Shown here: piece after piece, positions 21,301-31,166 of the stretch
Layout: each line of letters starts with the position of its first letter
Position numbering within the stretch: position 1 is the first letter of the stretch
Assembly (NCBI GenBank): GCA_023434855.1
Contig: JAEYSJ010000367.1
Location: 1 to 37,725 of the forward strand
Source: Bacillota bacterium
GTDB taxonomy: Bacteria; Bacillota_C; Negativicutes; JAEYSJ01
DNA length: 37,725 nucleotides
Direction: 5' to 3'
Notes under the pieces: model-generated
What the model saw: the letters and a program-made list of their open reading frames with translations, nothing else
Told to the model about the DNA's origin: nothing
Database searches by the model: none
Position numbers and translations under genes: made by a program

Positions 21301-21398
21301 AACCGCCAAGGACGCCAAAAACGCCAAGGGTACTGGCGCGATATCATCGCGCTGGATAATTATCAAATTTCTTGGTGTTCTTGGCGTTCTTGGCGGTT
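21301..21398. repeat. GCCAAGGA-type palindromic repeat (variant family)
   Basis: AACCGCCAAGGACGCCAAAA at the left is mirrored by TTGGCGTTCTTGGCGGTT at the right, with an inner GCGCGAT/ATCGCGC dyad. The architecture is the same as the ACAGAGGA family but the unit is different. It lies between the DNRLRE gene and the convergent pseudogene and may serve as a bidirectional terminator. It accounts for most of 21237-21473. Confidence 0.8.
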
Positions 21399-21473
21399 AG
21401 ATTATTTTAAGTGTTTACAGGTGCGATTAGCCTTGCCATCAGCGCCCTGTTTTAGCCTCAGTATCTGTTATCT

Positions 21474-23400
21474 TCACGTCAAATATGGCGGATTCGGAAA
21501 CTTTTCCACTGTTTGTTGCAGCAAATCATTTCGGACCTTTTCGTATAAATTAATTAATTTTTTATAATATTTAGGCTCTTTAGGATCATGCTGTAAAGCT
21601 TTTTGATAAAAGGCGATGGCATCAAAATATAACTCCTGTCCCTGCTTTAGAGGTAGTAAGCCTTATCGCTGTCATGATATTTCGTAATGTGCTGCTGCAG
21701 ATATTGCTCGGCTAGCTCTGAGTGCCCGTACTGATAAAAGAGATTTCCTACTGCCAGGTAATAATCCGGCAGCAATTTGGGACTCACACCCGACACCAGC
21801 AAAATGCAATGGCTGAGCCCCCCCTAAATCAAGCGCCCGCTTTAATATATCCAGTACCAGCGTCATTCCGTCCCTGCCGATAAGCGCAGGTACAGCCCGG
21901 TTGTAAGTATTCCTTAGAAGCTCAATAACGGCGGCAGTATCTTCGGACAAACCAATGGACAGCAATTCCTCCCCCAGTTTCCAGACAGTTAGACCATCTT
22001 CCTCCAACCAATAACTTATTAACTTGTTAAACTTGGCGTAAGGGCTTAACTTGTCGACTTCGTCAATTGCTTCCAGGATAGTCAGCGCTTCTAAGCCACG
22101 CCGCTGCTGAATAAGACATACCGCCTTTTCCATTAATGTCTCGGATGTAAAGAATGCATCAGTAACCTGCTGAAAATATTCCAGGGCTAAGCCATAGGCA
22201 CCATGTTTGAACAACAACCATCCCAGTTGGAACTTGGCCTGCGGTGAGGAAATATCACAGATTTTACCGATAGCATACCGGGTATAGTCCGGATTTGTCC
22301 GCGGCCGCAAAATACTTACAATACCATCAAGTGCCGGCAAATAATTATTTTTATCCCGCAGGCTTTCAATATAAAAACGCAGCGCCTCTTCCTCGTTGCA
22401 AAGAATCTCTGCGATTTGGCCCAGGTAATAGCAAATGCGGTATCCTTGTATTCCTGCAAAAGAAGCATAATATACCGGTTGAGTAGGTGCCTGCAATGCT
22501 TTTAGAAAATATTCGTAGGCCAAACCGTACTCTCTTAATTGCAGATAGATTAGTCCCCCATAAAAATAAAGGTCAGCGTAATCAGGAAATATCACCGCTC
22601 CCTGCTGTACAGCGGCCAAAGCTGCTGCCAATTCGTTGGCGCCGTAATAAGCGCATACGATATAACGCATAATTTTGGGACCGTATATTACTTCCTTTAA
22701 GTTTCCACATCGGCAATCTTTTTAAATTCCCAGGCCGCCGCCAGATATTCCGCCGTCCGGCACAACTCCACTGCATGCTGAAACCTTAGCAACAGGTCAT
22801 CTGGCTTATTGCTACATTCCTGCTCCAGCAGAATACGGCTGTGTCTTAGTATTTCTTTGTCTTTAAGGTGTTTGTCGAGACAGCCGTAATGGAAAAGAAC
22901 CACATCCTCAATAATCTGATATTTCCCTCCGTCAAATTTCTCAGTAATTACATTGCCAATCTGCTCATGAACCGCTCCCCGGAACCGGTACTCCTGTTTA
23001 TTGCGAAACAAACGGAATACGATATCTGTACTTGCTTCCGTAAAATCATTGTTGCCGGACAAATTGACAATTTTTATGAAATAACCTTCCACTTCCGGAT
23101 TAAGAATAGCCTGACGTAAATTTGCCCCGCTTTCCGGCGTTAACTCTTCATCTGCGTCAATAAATATAATCCAATCACCGGTAGCCAGATCAATAGCGGC
23201 ATTTCTGGCATCACTGAAATTATCATTCCATGGAAATAAATGAACTTTCGCCCCAAGGTCCCGGCAAGTTGACATGTTTTATCATTAGACCCTGTATCCA
23301 CAACAATAATTTCGTCAGCCAACCCAGTTATACTATGTAAACATCGCCGGATGTTCTGTTCTTCATTTTTGACAATCAGGCACAAACTAATTGTTGTCAT
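21474..23400 (-). pseudogene. Degenerate glycosyltransferase-TPR gene (paralogue of the 656-residue genes)
   Basis: The reading is collinear with the genes at 26815-28785 and 29136-31106, from MTTISLCLIVKNEEQNI at 23400 to a C-terminus at 21474, but broken at four places: near 23251 (run of C), near 22702 (GAAAC, probably one A lost), at 21818-21824 (run of seven C), and near 21646-21652, where about 11 nt are missing relative to the paralogues. Pieces in frame are about 23400-23254, 23260-22697, 22690-21822, 21820-21650 and 21645-21474. The start has GGAG 6 nt upstream, matching the intact copies. Three breaks lie in or beside short homopolymers and could in principle be sequencing errors, but the ~11-nt gap could not. 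The intact domains would be GT2 (with DAD) and TPRs. Confidence 0.85.
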
Positions 23401-23492
23401 AAGATGCTCCATTTCCGGAAAGATATCTAATTCATTGCAAGTAATTCTTACATACACTACATTTATTGCAAAAATTTCACTGGCAATCGGCA

Positions 23493-23561
23493 GAAAGGGT
23501 GGACGGAACTCTAGCACTTGCGACAGATGGCAGCGAAATTCCGTCCACTCTTTCTGCCAGA
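23493..23561. repeat. Hairpin repeat containing GCGACAGATGGCAGCG, copy 2
   Basis: GGCAGAAAGGGTGGACGGAA on the left pairs with TTCCGTCCACTCTTTCTGCC on the right (one mismatch), with the conserved core TTGCGACAGATGGCAGCG as loop. It lies between the glycosyltransferase gene ending at 23580 and the pseudogene start at 23400, and could act as a processing or termination hairpin. Copy 1 is at 9184-9250. Confidence 0.85.
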
Positions 23562-23579
23562 CCAGCCAAATTGCCACCT

Positions 23580-25073
23580 TTATTTTTTTATAGATAGTAA
23601 ATTGTTTGAGCCAATACAGGGAAACCATGTTGGGCATAATGTCTTGATTATTGCGTCAAGGCAGCTGCACACGATATCATCAATGCAAACAACTGGTAAC
23701 AACGAGCGATTAATACCCTTATCGGCATAAAGGCGGATCATTTCAGCGCTTAGTCTTAAATAGTCCTTTACAATCCGGGATAAATCATCTGCCGGCTGGT
23801 AGTGGGTTTCGACAAATAAATAATTGTCGCAAGCCGCCATCAGGGCTGGATTCCCCGGATTGCAGTTAAGCATATTTAATAATGCTGCTACCATAGCCAG
23901 AGGAACCTCCCCCTGCTTTATCAATATTAATTGTAATTTATTATTGATTTCCGGTGAGGCGAACTTACCAATTTGCTGCCAGCTAAGCTGACTTTTGCCT
24001 TTTTGCTTAATACCGATAATTTGCAGCAAGGGATATAATTGCTGCGGAACTATCTTCAAGGCAGTAAAATATTCTTTTTCTGCCTGATCATAATAACTTA
24101 AGGTATTATATAAGTCACCACACTGGCTATGAATAGCACTTGCCATACTCTTATCATCAATACCGGCAGCAGACTGCTGTAAAAGCCTGACAGCAGCTTC
24201 ATAGTCGGCATCATGCAACGCTATAATACCTTTAAGCAACAATAGTTCGTAATTCTCCCGCACTATTGCCGCCATATTATTGATTAATTCTTTCGCCCGC
24301 GACACATCGCCGGTTTGCAGCAATCCTGCGGCCAGTGCCAACACAACTTTGTGAAAATATTCTTCCTTTCCTGTCATATACTGCAATGCCTTCGACAATT
24401 GTTCGTTACCACTGGCCACATCCCCCTGCTGCATGTATTCTATGCCAAGACTATAAAGTAAAAACGGGTGAGCGGGACTGTTCTCCAAAGCTTGATTAAT
24501 TACCTCCATATTACGACAATGCTTGTTTTTGGCTTGTATATTTACATTCAGATAGCCCTGGTGAATAATTCTCAAATCTGCTAAAGCAAGTCCTGTCCCT
24601 TGATTCTGCGCCATTATGCAGCCCGCTACCTGTTCATGAATAGCTCCGGAAAAGCGATACTGCGGCCGGTTGCGAAACAGCCGGACTACTTGATCAAAAA
24701 TCATGTCTTGACCGCTGCCGATGTAACTTTCAATACTGACATAATATCCTTCGATACCATCAGTTGTTAATAATTTGCTAAACTTACCGGCATCAACATC
24801 TGCTAACACCTCGTCAGCATCCAGCACCAGTATCCAATCTCCGGTTGCCTGATCCAGCCCGTAATTTCTGGCCTCAGCGAAATTATGCTGCCAATCAAAG
24901 GTAAACACCGTTGCTCCTGCCATGGTTGCCTGTTCAACTGTGGCGTCTTGTGACCCTGTATCGACAACAATTATTTCATCTATTAAGTGTCTGACACTAT
25001 TAATGCAGCCGGCAATATTTGTCGCTTCGTTTTTGGTAATCATGCATAAAGTTACTCTGACATTTTCACTCAT
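23580..25073 (-). CDS. Family 2 glycosyltransferase with TPR region (GT-TPR 4)
   Basis: Cytoplasmic protein of 497 residues. Residues ~5-200 form a GT-A glycosyltransferase family 2 domain: LCMITKNEATNIAGCI, DEIIVVDTGSQDAT, the metal-binding LDADE (D85-D87), RLFRNRPQYRFSGAIHEQV. The remainder is a string of TPR-like helical pairs (for example LLYSLGIEYMQQGDVASGNE and QCGDLYNTLSYYDQAEKEYF). I place the start at ATG 25073, which overlaps the stop of the preceding gene as ATGA and has GAGG upstream; an ATG nine codons earlier lies inside that gene. This branch is shorter and more diverged than the 656-residue pair. The donor and acceptor are unknown; the TPRs suggest a protein acceptor. Confidence 0.85.
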   Translation of the reverse strand: MSENVRVTLCMITKNEATNIAGCINSVRHLIDEIIVVDTGSQDATVEQATMAGATVFTFDWQHNFAEARNYGLDQATGDWILVLDADEVLADVDAGKFSKLLTTDGIEGYYVSIESYIGSGQDMIFDQVVRLFRNRPQYRFSGAIHEQVAGCIMAQNQGTGLALADLRIIHQGYLNVNIQAKNKHCRNMEVINQALENSPAHPFLLYSLGIEYMQQGDVASGNEQLSKALQYMTGKEEYFHKVVLALAAGLLQTGDVSRAKELINNMAAIVRENYELLLLKGIIALHDADYEAAVRLLQQSAAGIDDKSMASAIHSQCGDLYNTLSYYDQAEKEYFTALKIVPQQLYPLLQIIGIKQKGKSQLSWQQIGKFASPEINNKLQLILIKQGEVPLAMVAALLNMLNCNPGNPALMAACDNYLFVETHYQPADDLSRIVKDYLRLSAEMIRLYADKGINRSLLPVVCIDDIVCSCLDAIIKTLCPTWFPCIGSNNLLSIKK

Positions 25074-26818
25074 AGATATAAGCCTCGTGCCGAAATCCAT
25101 TTATAGTCCATCAGTGAACGCACTTCCCCAGCTTTATTGTGAAAAAACTCTGCCAGCTCCAGGTTGCTTTCAGCAGATAATTTGGTTAATATCTCCATTA
25201 TGGTGGTTATCAACTTATTAAACAATGTACTGGTTTGCGCCATTCCGGGGCACAGCCGTTTAAAACGCAAGCAGTTTTGCAAAATGGCTAAATAAGTCCG
25301 GATAACTTCTGTCTTACGGGAATCTTCCGGCTTGCTATAGCCGTGACCGGTGGTACTGCGGGCAATAATAGTCAGCAACGCCCAGGCCGTACTGCGCTGC
25401 GAGGGAAAATTTCGCCATAATACCAGCGTCTGCCGTTTGGCAGTATCATAATCTTCATTGAGAATATGAGCAACAATTTCTTCAGTGGCAATTTCCGGCC
25501 TGCCTTTTGGACAGCCGGTGACGTTGATGACGGCCAATGCTTCGTCTATGCGCCCGCTGTATAATAGGCATTTTATCTGCTTAATGTCTTGGCCAACGCT
25601 CAAAGCCGGTGACTCTTTGTAACACTGCGCAGCAAGCCCGGGTAAGCCCATTTCAAAAAACATCGACGCCAGTCGTTCCACCCATTGGTTGTATACCAGA
25701 CTATTTTTATTTTTAAAATATGCAAATACATCGGGAGCGGATAAATTGGAAATTTTCAGCAAAAACAGGCCGTACAAAGACCCAATATATTCCGGGCAGA
25801 CGTCAAGCGCCTGCCAATAGTATCTTTCAGCTAATTCATAAAACCCTGTTTTTTCATAGCAGTGTCCTAATTGATGAAAAGCAAGAAAACTTTCCGTACC
25901 CCGTAAATGATAAAAAACTGGTGGGGGACTTCCTAATTGTATTGCTTTATGGAAATAATCAATAGCATGATCAAATTTCCCCTTCGCTGCCAGAATTGTG
26001 CCAATTTCAAAGAATATATCGGTATAGCCCGGATATCGTTTACCCTCATTGAGGCAAACCGTGAAAGCGTCATGCAAGCGCCCCAGAATTTTTAGACAGT
26101 CAATCAAACGCCTTACCGCCATCCCCCTGAACAGGACACAGCCTGCGTCAATATTGGCAGCTGCCTCCTGGAGGCAGGGAAGTGCTTTTTCATGCCGATC
26201 CAAACATAACCATTCAACGCCCAGATAATATTTTAAAAAATAATTGTCAGGCTCACTGGCTAATGCCTGCTTAAGCAGCTGCAAATTACGGTGCCGCTTT
26301 TTATTGTAATCTTTACCTCCGACAAGTTTATGGCGAATAACCGGTGCACCTGCCATAACAACAACATTGGGGTTGTTTACCATTACCTGCTCATGAATTT
26401 TCCCGAAAAAACGATATTCACCTGTATTGCGAAAAAGGCGCAGAACGGCACACTGTTCGCAGGCCACACCACTCCCCATAAAAAGCGGCAGGAAAAAAAC
26501 TTCCGTCTCCGGATGACTGGCAATTAACTGTCGCAAACCTCCGGCTTCAGCTTCCAGTTGTTCATCGGCATCCAGGCTAAGTACCCAGTCACCGGCACAT
26601 TTAGCGATAGCAAAGTTGCGCGCAGCGCTAAAATCGCCATGCCACTCATAGGAATAAAGCTTGTCGGTAAATTCTCTGGCAATATTTAACGTTCCGTCAC
26701 GTGATCCGGTATCAACAATGACAATCTCATCAACTTCCCCCCTGAAACTGTTAAGGCATGCCGCCAAGTTTTTTTCTTCGTCCCGTACAATCATGGCAAC
26801 GCTTATTATTGGCGTCAT
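25070..26818 (-). CDS. Family 2 glycosyltransferase with TPR region (GT-TPR 3)
   Basis: 582 residues. The GT2 domain occupies roughly residues 1-200: MIVRDEEKNLAACLNSF, DEIVIVDTGSRDGT, LDADEQ (D83-D85), RFFGKIHEQV (H142). TPR-like repeats follow (YYLGVEWLCLDRHEKALPCL; FFEIGTILAAKGKFDHAIDY; FHQLGHCYEKTGFYELAERY), then a C-terminal helical region of ~200 residues without an evident motif. Its ATG overlaps the stop of the upstream gene as ATGA (26815-26818) and its own stop overlaps the next start in the same way, so three consecutive glycosyltransferases are probably translationally coupled. No signal peptide is present. Confidence 0.87.
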   Translation of the reverse strand: MTPIISVAMIVRDEEKNLAACLNSFRGEVDEIVIVDTGSRDGTLNIAREFTDKLYSYEWHGDFSAARNFAIAKCAGDWVLSLDADEQLEAEAGGLRQLIASHPETEVFFLPLFMGSGVACEQCAVLRLFRNTGEYRFFGKIHEQVMVNNPNVVVMAGAPVIRHKLVGGKDYNKKRHRNLQLLKQALASEPDNYFLKYYLGVEWLCLDRHEKALPCLQEAAANIDAGCVLFRGMAVRRLIDCLKILGRLHDAFTVCLNEGKRYPGYTDIFFEIGTILAAKGKFDHAIDYFHKAIQLGSPPPVFYHLRGTESFLAFHQLGHCYEKTGFYELAERYYWQALDVCPEYIGSLYGLFLLKISNLSAPDVFAYFKNKNSLVYNQWVERLASMFFEMGLPGLAAQCYKESPALSVGQDIKQIKCLLYSGRIDEALAVINVTGCPKGRPEIATEEIVAHILNEDYDTAKRQTLVLWRNFPSQRSTAWALLTIIARSTTGHGYSKPEDSRKTEVIRTYLAILQNCLRFKRLCPGMAQTSTLFNKLITTIMEILTKLSAESNLELAEFFHNKAGEVRSLMDYKWISARGLYL

Positions 26819-28785
26819 GTTTTTGTCTCAGCCTTCGCTGACAGCATGCCCAAAGCCGCAAACTCCGGGTACTTATCTGTTGCCTGTTGCAGTAATTCTG
26901 AATGCTGCTTTTCATACAACTTAAGCAATTTAATATAATATTTAGGCTCTTGAGGCTCTAATTGCAACGCCTGCCGGTAATAGTCGGCGGCTTTAGGATA
27001 TAATCCCTGCCGCTCTGTAATTTCAGCCAACAGATCGTATGTCCGGTCCGCACCGCTATTCTTTTGCAAAAACCGGCGCAGATATTGTTCGGCAATCTCT
27101 TCATATCCATATTGATAAAATATCTCTCCCAACTGCAGGTAATAATCCTGTAGCGACTGAGGATTTATATCTGACAGCAAAAGCGAACAAAGCTTCAATT
27201 CCCCAAGGTCAAGCGCCCGTTTCAAGATGCCCAGTACCAGTGTCATGCCTTCGCCGCCGATAGAACTAAGTGTATTCGTAATATAGATATTCTTTAAGAG
27301 CCTGATAACTGCGGCTGTATCTGCGGACAAACCAATGACCAGCAATTGTTCCCCAACCTCCCGGACCCTTTGCATGTCACCTGCAAACCAAAAACATAAT
27401 AACTTATTAAACCTGGCATTGGGATTGAATTTGTTCTGCCCTTCAATAGCTTCCAGAATATTTAGCGCTTCTGTACTACGCCGCTGCTGTACAAAGCATA
27501 TTGCCTTCTCCAACAGCAATTCTTCCGACCAAAATTGTTCAGGCACTTCCGCAAATTGTTCCCCGGCCAAAACATATGCACCATGCTTGAACAATAAACG
27601 TCCTATCAACAGCTTGGCCTGTGGCAAAGAAAAATCGCATAACTTATTAATCGCATTTTTGGTATCATCCGGGTTTATCCGCGGCTGCAGAATACCTAAA
27701 ATATTATCAAGTGCCGTAATAAAACTATTATTATCCCGTAAACAAGCAATGTAGTGTTGTAAAGCTTCTTCTTCATTGCAAAACTTCTCCGCTATTTGTC
27801 CGAGGTAATAAAGTGAGCGGTAGCCTTGTATGCCGGCAAAAGATGCATAATGTACCGGCTGTTCCGGCATCTGCAGGGCTTTTTGAAAGTATTCATAAGC
27901 CAACCCATACTCTTTTAACTGATAATATATTTGCCCCCCATAAAAATAAAGGTCGGCATAATCAGGAAACAACTCCACTCCTAGTTGAACAGCAGTAAGT
28001 GCAGCAGGAAGTTTATTGGCCCAAATATAAGCATGGACAATATAACGCATAAGTTTGGGACCGTAATTTACCTCTCGTACATTTATCATACCGGCAAGTT
28101 TTTCAAATTCTTCCGCTGCCGGCAGATATTCTTGCGCCCGGCATAATTCCACTGCATACTGAAATCGTACCAGCGGATCATCCGGCTTATCCCTAAGCTC
28201 CTTCTCCAGCAGAACGCGGTTGCGTCTTAATTTATCTTTGGCCTTAACGTGGCTGTTAAGATAGCCGCAATGGTAAATAACGGCGTCATTAAGGTATTGG
28301 TAATTAAACCCGCCAATTTTTTCGGTAATTACATCAAATATTTGTTCATGAACCGCCCCTCTAAACCTGTAATCCGGTTTATTCCGAAATAGGCGGAATA
28401 CCATATCGGCGCTGGTTTCCGGAAAATTATCATTGCCGGACAAATTGACAATTTTGATAAGGAAGCCCTCTACTTCCTGGCTCTGGATAGCCTTGCGCAA
28501 AATTGCACCGCTTTCTTTGGCCAACTCCTCATCCGCATCAAGAAACAAAATCCATTCACCTGTTGCCAAATCAAGGGAAGCATTTCTGGCATCGCTAAAA
28601 TTGTTATTCCAGGCAAATGTATGAACTTTAGCCCCAAACTGTTGAGCAATTAGGCAGGTCTTATCACTAGACCCTGTGTCCACCACAATAATTTCGTCGA
28701 CAACTCCGGCTACACTTTGTAAACAACGCCCAATATTTTGCTCTTCGTCCTTGGCAATCATACACAAGCTAATTCTAGTAGTCAT
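26815..28785 (-). CDS. Family 2 glycosyltransferase with TPR region (GT-TPR 2)
   Basis: 656 residues. The GT2 domain has ISLCMIAKDEEQNIGRCLQS at the start, DEIIVVDTGSSDKT at 30-43, FLDADEEL (DAD 83-85) and RFRGAVHEQI (H146). From about residue 200 there are many TPR units, for example YLPAAEEFEKLAG, YGLAYEYFQKALQ, EEALQHYIACLRD and KAADYYRQALQLEP near the C-terminus. A close paralogue of the gene at 29136-31106 and of the pseudogene at 21474-23400. ATG 28785 was preferred over ATG 28797 because the paralogue has a proper GGAG exactly before the equivalent codon; here the site has decayed to GGGG. A leader hairpin (28840-28889) lies upstream. Confidence 0.88.
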   Translation of the reverse strand: MTTRISLCMIAKDEEQNIGRCLQSVAGVVDEIIVVDTGSSDKTCLIAQQFGAKVHTFAWNNNFSDARNASLDLATGEWILFLDADEELAKESGAILRKAIQSQEVEGFLIKIVNLSGNDNFPETSADMVFRLFRNKPDYRFRGAVHEQIFDVITEKIGGFNYQYLNDAVIYHCGYLNSHVKAKDKLRRNRVLLEKELRDKPDDPLVRFQYAVELCRAQEYLPAAEEFEKLAGMINVREVNYGPKLMRYIVHAYIWANKLPAALTAVQLGVELFPDYADLYFYGGQIYYQLKEYGLAYEYFQKALQMPEQPVHYASFAGIQGYRSLYYLGQIAEKFCNEEEALQHYIACLRDNNSFITALDNILGILQPRINPDDTKNAINKLCDFSLPQAKLLIGRLLFKHGAYVLAGEQFAEVPEQFWSEELLLEKAICFVQQRRSTEALNILEAIEGQNKFNPNARFNKLLCFWFAGDMQRVREVGEQLLVIGLSADTAAVIRLLKNIYITNTLSSIGGEGMTLVLGILKRALDLGELKLCSLLLSDINPQSLQDYYLQLGEIFYQYGYEEIAEQYLRRFLQKNSGADRTYDLLAEITERQGLYPKAADYYRQALQLEPQEPKYYIKLLKLYEKQHSELLQQATDKYPEFAALGMLSAKAETKT

Positions 28786-28839
28786 AAAAAACCCCATTCT
28801 TTGAAAAGTTTTCTATATACTATATGCCAAAGACTAAAT

Positions 28840-28889
28840 ATCGCCACCCTTACGGTTAAAACAATCTTTTAACCTGCATGAGTGGCGAT
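28840..28889 (-). promoter_or_regulatory. Leader hairpin upstream of GT-TPR 2
   Basis: ATCGCCAC (28840-28847) pairs with GTGGCGAT (28882-28889), and inside it GGTTAAAA (28854-28861) pairs with TTTTAACC (28867-28874). It lies about 55 nt before the start codon. The flank TATCGCCACCCTT and the distal ACTATATGCC are shared with the leader of the gene at 29136-31106. It may be an RNA regulatory hairpin, an attenuator or part of the duplicated unit. It resembles no riboswitch I recognise. Confidence 0.5.
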
Positions 28890-28930
28890 TTATTATGTTT
28901 TGTTGAGATTTAAGAAAAATATAGGGATAC

Positions 28931-29096
28931 GGCTAACCACAGAGGACACAGAGGGATCTTATTATTACCCGAATTCATTGCTACGTCCTAAACTCAACAC
29001 ATTGCACTCTTTAGTTCTATTAATATCCTCATTCCTGCGCGATGGACATCGCGCCGTTTCCACTCTGTGTCCTTTGTGTCCTCTGTGGTTCAGAAA
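28931..29096. repeat. ACAGAGGA-type palindromic repeat, copy D
   Basis: Complete copy of ~166 bp between two glycosyltransferase-TPR genes: CCACAGAGGACACAGAGGGA on the left and CACTCTGTGTCCTTTGTGTC plus CTCTGTGG on the right. The inner dyad GCGCGATGGACATCGCGC is well kept. With the leader hairpin it fills the 28786-29135 gap. Confidence 0.87.
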
Positions 29097-29135
29097 TATC
29101 TAACAAAGACTATCATCAATAGAATATTTCCTAAT

Positions 29136-31106
29136 TTAGGCTTTAGCTTTCTCAACCTCCGCCAATAGTGAGCTGAATATGGGAAACTCGGGATACTTCT
29201 CTGCTGCCTGCTTTAGGAGCTCACTGCGTGCCTTTTCATAGGATTTGATTAATTTGACATAATATTTGGGTTCCTGAGGTTCAAGCCGCAATGCCTGCTG
29301 GTAATAGTCAATAGCACCAGTATACGCTTGCTGGCTTTGTTTTATTTCTGCTAATAGGAAATAAGCGACGCTGCTGTTGCTGTTCTTTTGAATATGCAGG
29401 CAAAGGTATTGCTCTGCCTGTTCGACACGTCCATACTGATAAAATATCTCACCTAACGGCAAATAATAATTTGCCAGCGATTGGGGACTTACTCCGGACA
29501 GCAGTAAAGTACACTGCTCTAATTCTCCTAAATCAAGTGCCCGTTTTATGATACCCAGCAACAGTGCCACACCCTCACTGCCGACATTCCTTGGCCTGCC
29601 AGCATCACTGCCTATCAACAGTTCGATTACTGCAGCCGTATCTTCCGCCAAGCCAATAGCCAGTAATTCATGCCCCACTTCCAATATTTTTTGTCTGTCT
29701 CCCGCAAACCAGAAACATAACAACTTATTAAACCTGGCGTTGGCATTTAACTTCTCCGCTCCATCGAGTGCTGCCAAAATATTTAGTGCTTCCATACTGC
29801 GCCGCTGCTGGATAAAACATATTGCCTTCCATAACAATAGATCCGCTGTAAAAAATTCGTCAGGTATTCCAGTAAAATACTCCAAAGCTAAACCATAGGC
29901 GGCATGGTTGCACATCAACTGGCCAAGCAGTAATCTGACCTGCGGCGAAGCAATATCGCAGATTTTATTAATTGCGTATTTGGTATAATCAGGGCTTAAC
30001 CGTGGTTGCAGGATGTCCACAATTCTGTCAAGGGCTGCGGTAAGAAGGGTGTTATCCCGCAGGCTGTCAATATAGTAACGCAACGCTTCTTCTTCATTAC
30101 AGAACTTCTCGGCAATCTGACCCAAATAATAATATGACCGGAACCCTTGTACCCCCGCAATAGAAGCATAATGTGCCGGTTGTTCTGGCGTGTGCAATGC
30201 TTTTGTGAAATATTCGTAGGACAACCCGTACTCTCTCAGTTGATAATAGATCTGCCCTCCATAGAAGTAGAGATCCGCATAGTCAGGAAATAGTTCTACT
30301 CCCAGCCGCACAGCCGATAAGGCAGCAGTTCGCTCATTTGCCAGGTAATAAGCGTGAACAATATAACGCATAAGTCTTGGACCCAAAGTAACTTCCCTAA
30401 CGTTTATCCGGGCTGCCAGTTTTTCAAATTCACGGGCAGCTGGCAAATATTCCGCCGCCCGGCACAATTCCGCCGCATAATGAAATCTGACTACCCAATC
30501 ATCCGGTTTGTCGCCAAGTTCTTTTTCCAGCAACACAAGGTTGCGCCTTATTTTATCCTTGCCTTTTAGATGACTCACCAGGTAACCATCATGGGAAACA
30601 ACCAAATCCTCAATAAATTCAAATAAAGGTTGCCCATGCTTCTCAATAATCGAATCGCTGATCTGCTCATGCACTGCTCCCCGAAACCGGTATTCCGGCC
30701 TATTCCTAAACACGCGAAATACCATATCCTCACTGATTTCCGGGAAGCTGTCATCACCGGAAACATTTACTATTTTAACATAATATCCTTCCACTCCCTG
30801 CTTCATGACGGCTTTACGCAAAATTGCGCCACTTTCTTTTGTTAATTCCTCATCAGCATCAAGAACCAATATCCAATCTCCTGTTGCCAGACCAAGGGCA
30901 GCATTTCTTGCATCACTAAAATTATCATTCCATTTAAACGACTGAACATTAGCCCCAAATTCTTGCGCAATTTGCCTTGTCTTATCACTCGACCCTGTGT
31001 CCACAACAATTATTTCATCAACTACCCCGGTTACACTTTGCAAACAACGGCCGATATTTTGTTCTTCATCTTTGGCTATCATACATAAACTAATTTTGGT
31101 TGTCAT
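29136..31106 (-). CDS. Family 2 glycosyltransferase with TPR region (GT-TPR 1)
   Basis: First gene of the array and the divergent neighbour of the repeat protein. 656 residues from ATG 31106, which has GGAG 6 nt upstream; the ATG four codons earlier overlaps that site. GT2 domain: SLCMIAKDEEQNIGRCLQSV, DEIIVVDTGSSDKTRQIAQE, VLDADEEL, RFRGAVHEQI. TPR units follow to the end (YGLSYEYFTKALH, EEALRYYIDSLRD, YTGAIDYYQQALRLEP). Same length and domain plan as GT-TPR 2, indicating tandem duplication. Acceptors are unknown; the closeness of a Ser/Thr-rich repeat protein suggests a protein acceptor. No membrane segments, so it acts in the cytoplasm. Confidence 0.88.
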   Translation of the reverse strand: MTTKISLCMIAKDEEQNIGRCLQSVTGVVDEIIVVDTGSSDKTRQIAQEFGANVQSFKWNDNFSDARNAALGLATGDWILVLDADEELTKESGAILRKAVMKQGVEGYYVKIVNVSGDDSFPEISEDMVFRVFRNRPEYRFRGAVHEQISDSIIEKHGQPLFEFIEDLVVSHDGYLVSHLKGKDKIRRNLVLLEKELGDKPDDWVVRFHYAAELCRAAEYLPAAREFEKLAARINVREVTLGPRLMRYIVHAYYLANERTAALSAVRLGVELFPDYADLYFYGGQIYYQLREYGLSYEYFTKALHTPEQPAHYASIAGVQGFRSYYYLGQIAEKFCNEEEALRYYIDSLRDNTLLTAALDRIVDILQPRLSPDYTKYAINKICDIASPQVRLLLGQLMCNHAAYGLALEYFTGIPDEFFTADLLLWKAICFIQQRRSMEALNILAALDGAEKLNANARFNKLLCFWFAGDRQKILEVGHELLAIGLAEDTAAVIELLIGSDAGRPRNVGSEGVALLLGIIKRALDLGELEQCTLLLSGVSPQSLANYYLPLGEIFYQYGRVEQAEQYLCLHIQKNSNSSVAYFLLAEIKQSQQAYTGAIDYYQQALRLEPQEPKYYVKLIKSYEKARSELLKQAAEKYPEFPIFSSLLAEVEKAKA

Positions 31107-31166
31107 AAAAAACTCCACTCTTTTTAAAATATTTCTCGATTTACTATATGCCTCACCACCAGTATC

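Noticed and set aside
28786..29135. Riboswitch upstream of GT-TPR 2
   Set aside because: The hairpin does not match any riboswitch core I recognise; it is reported only as a leader hairpin.
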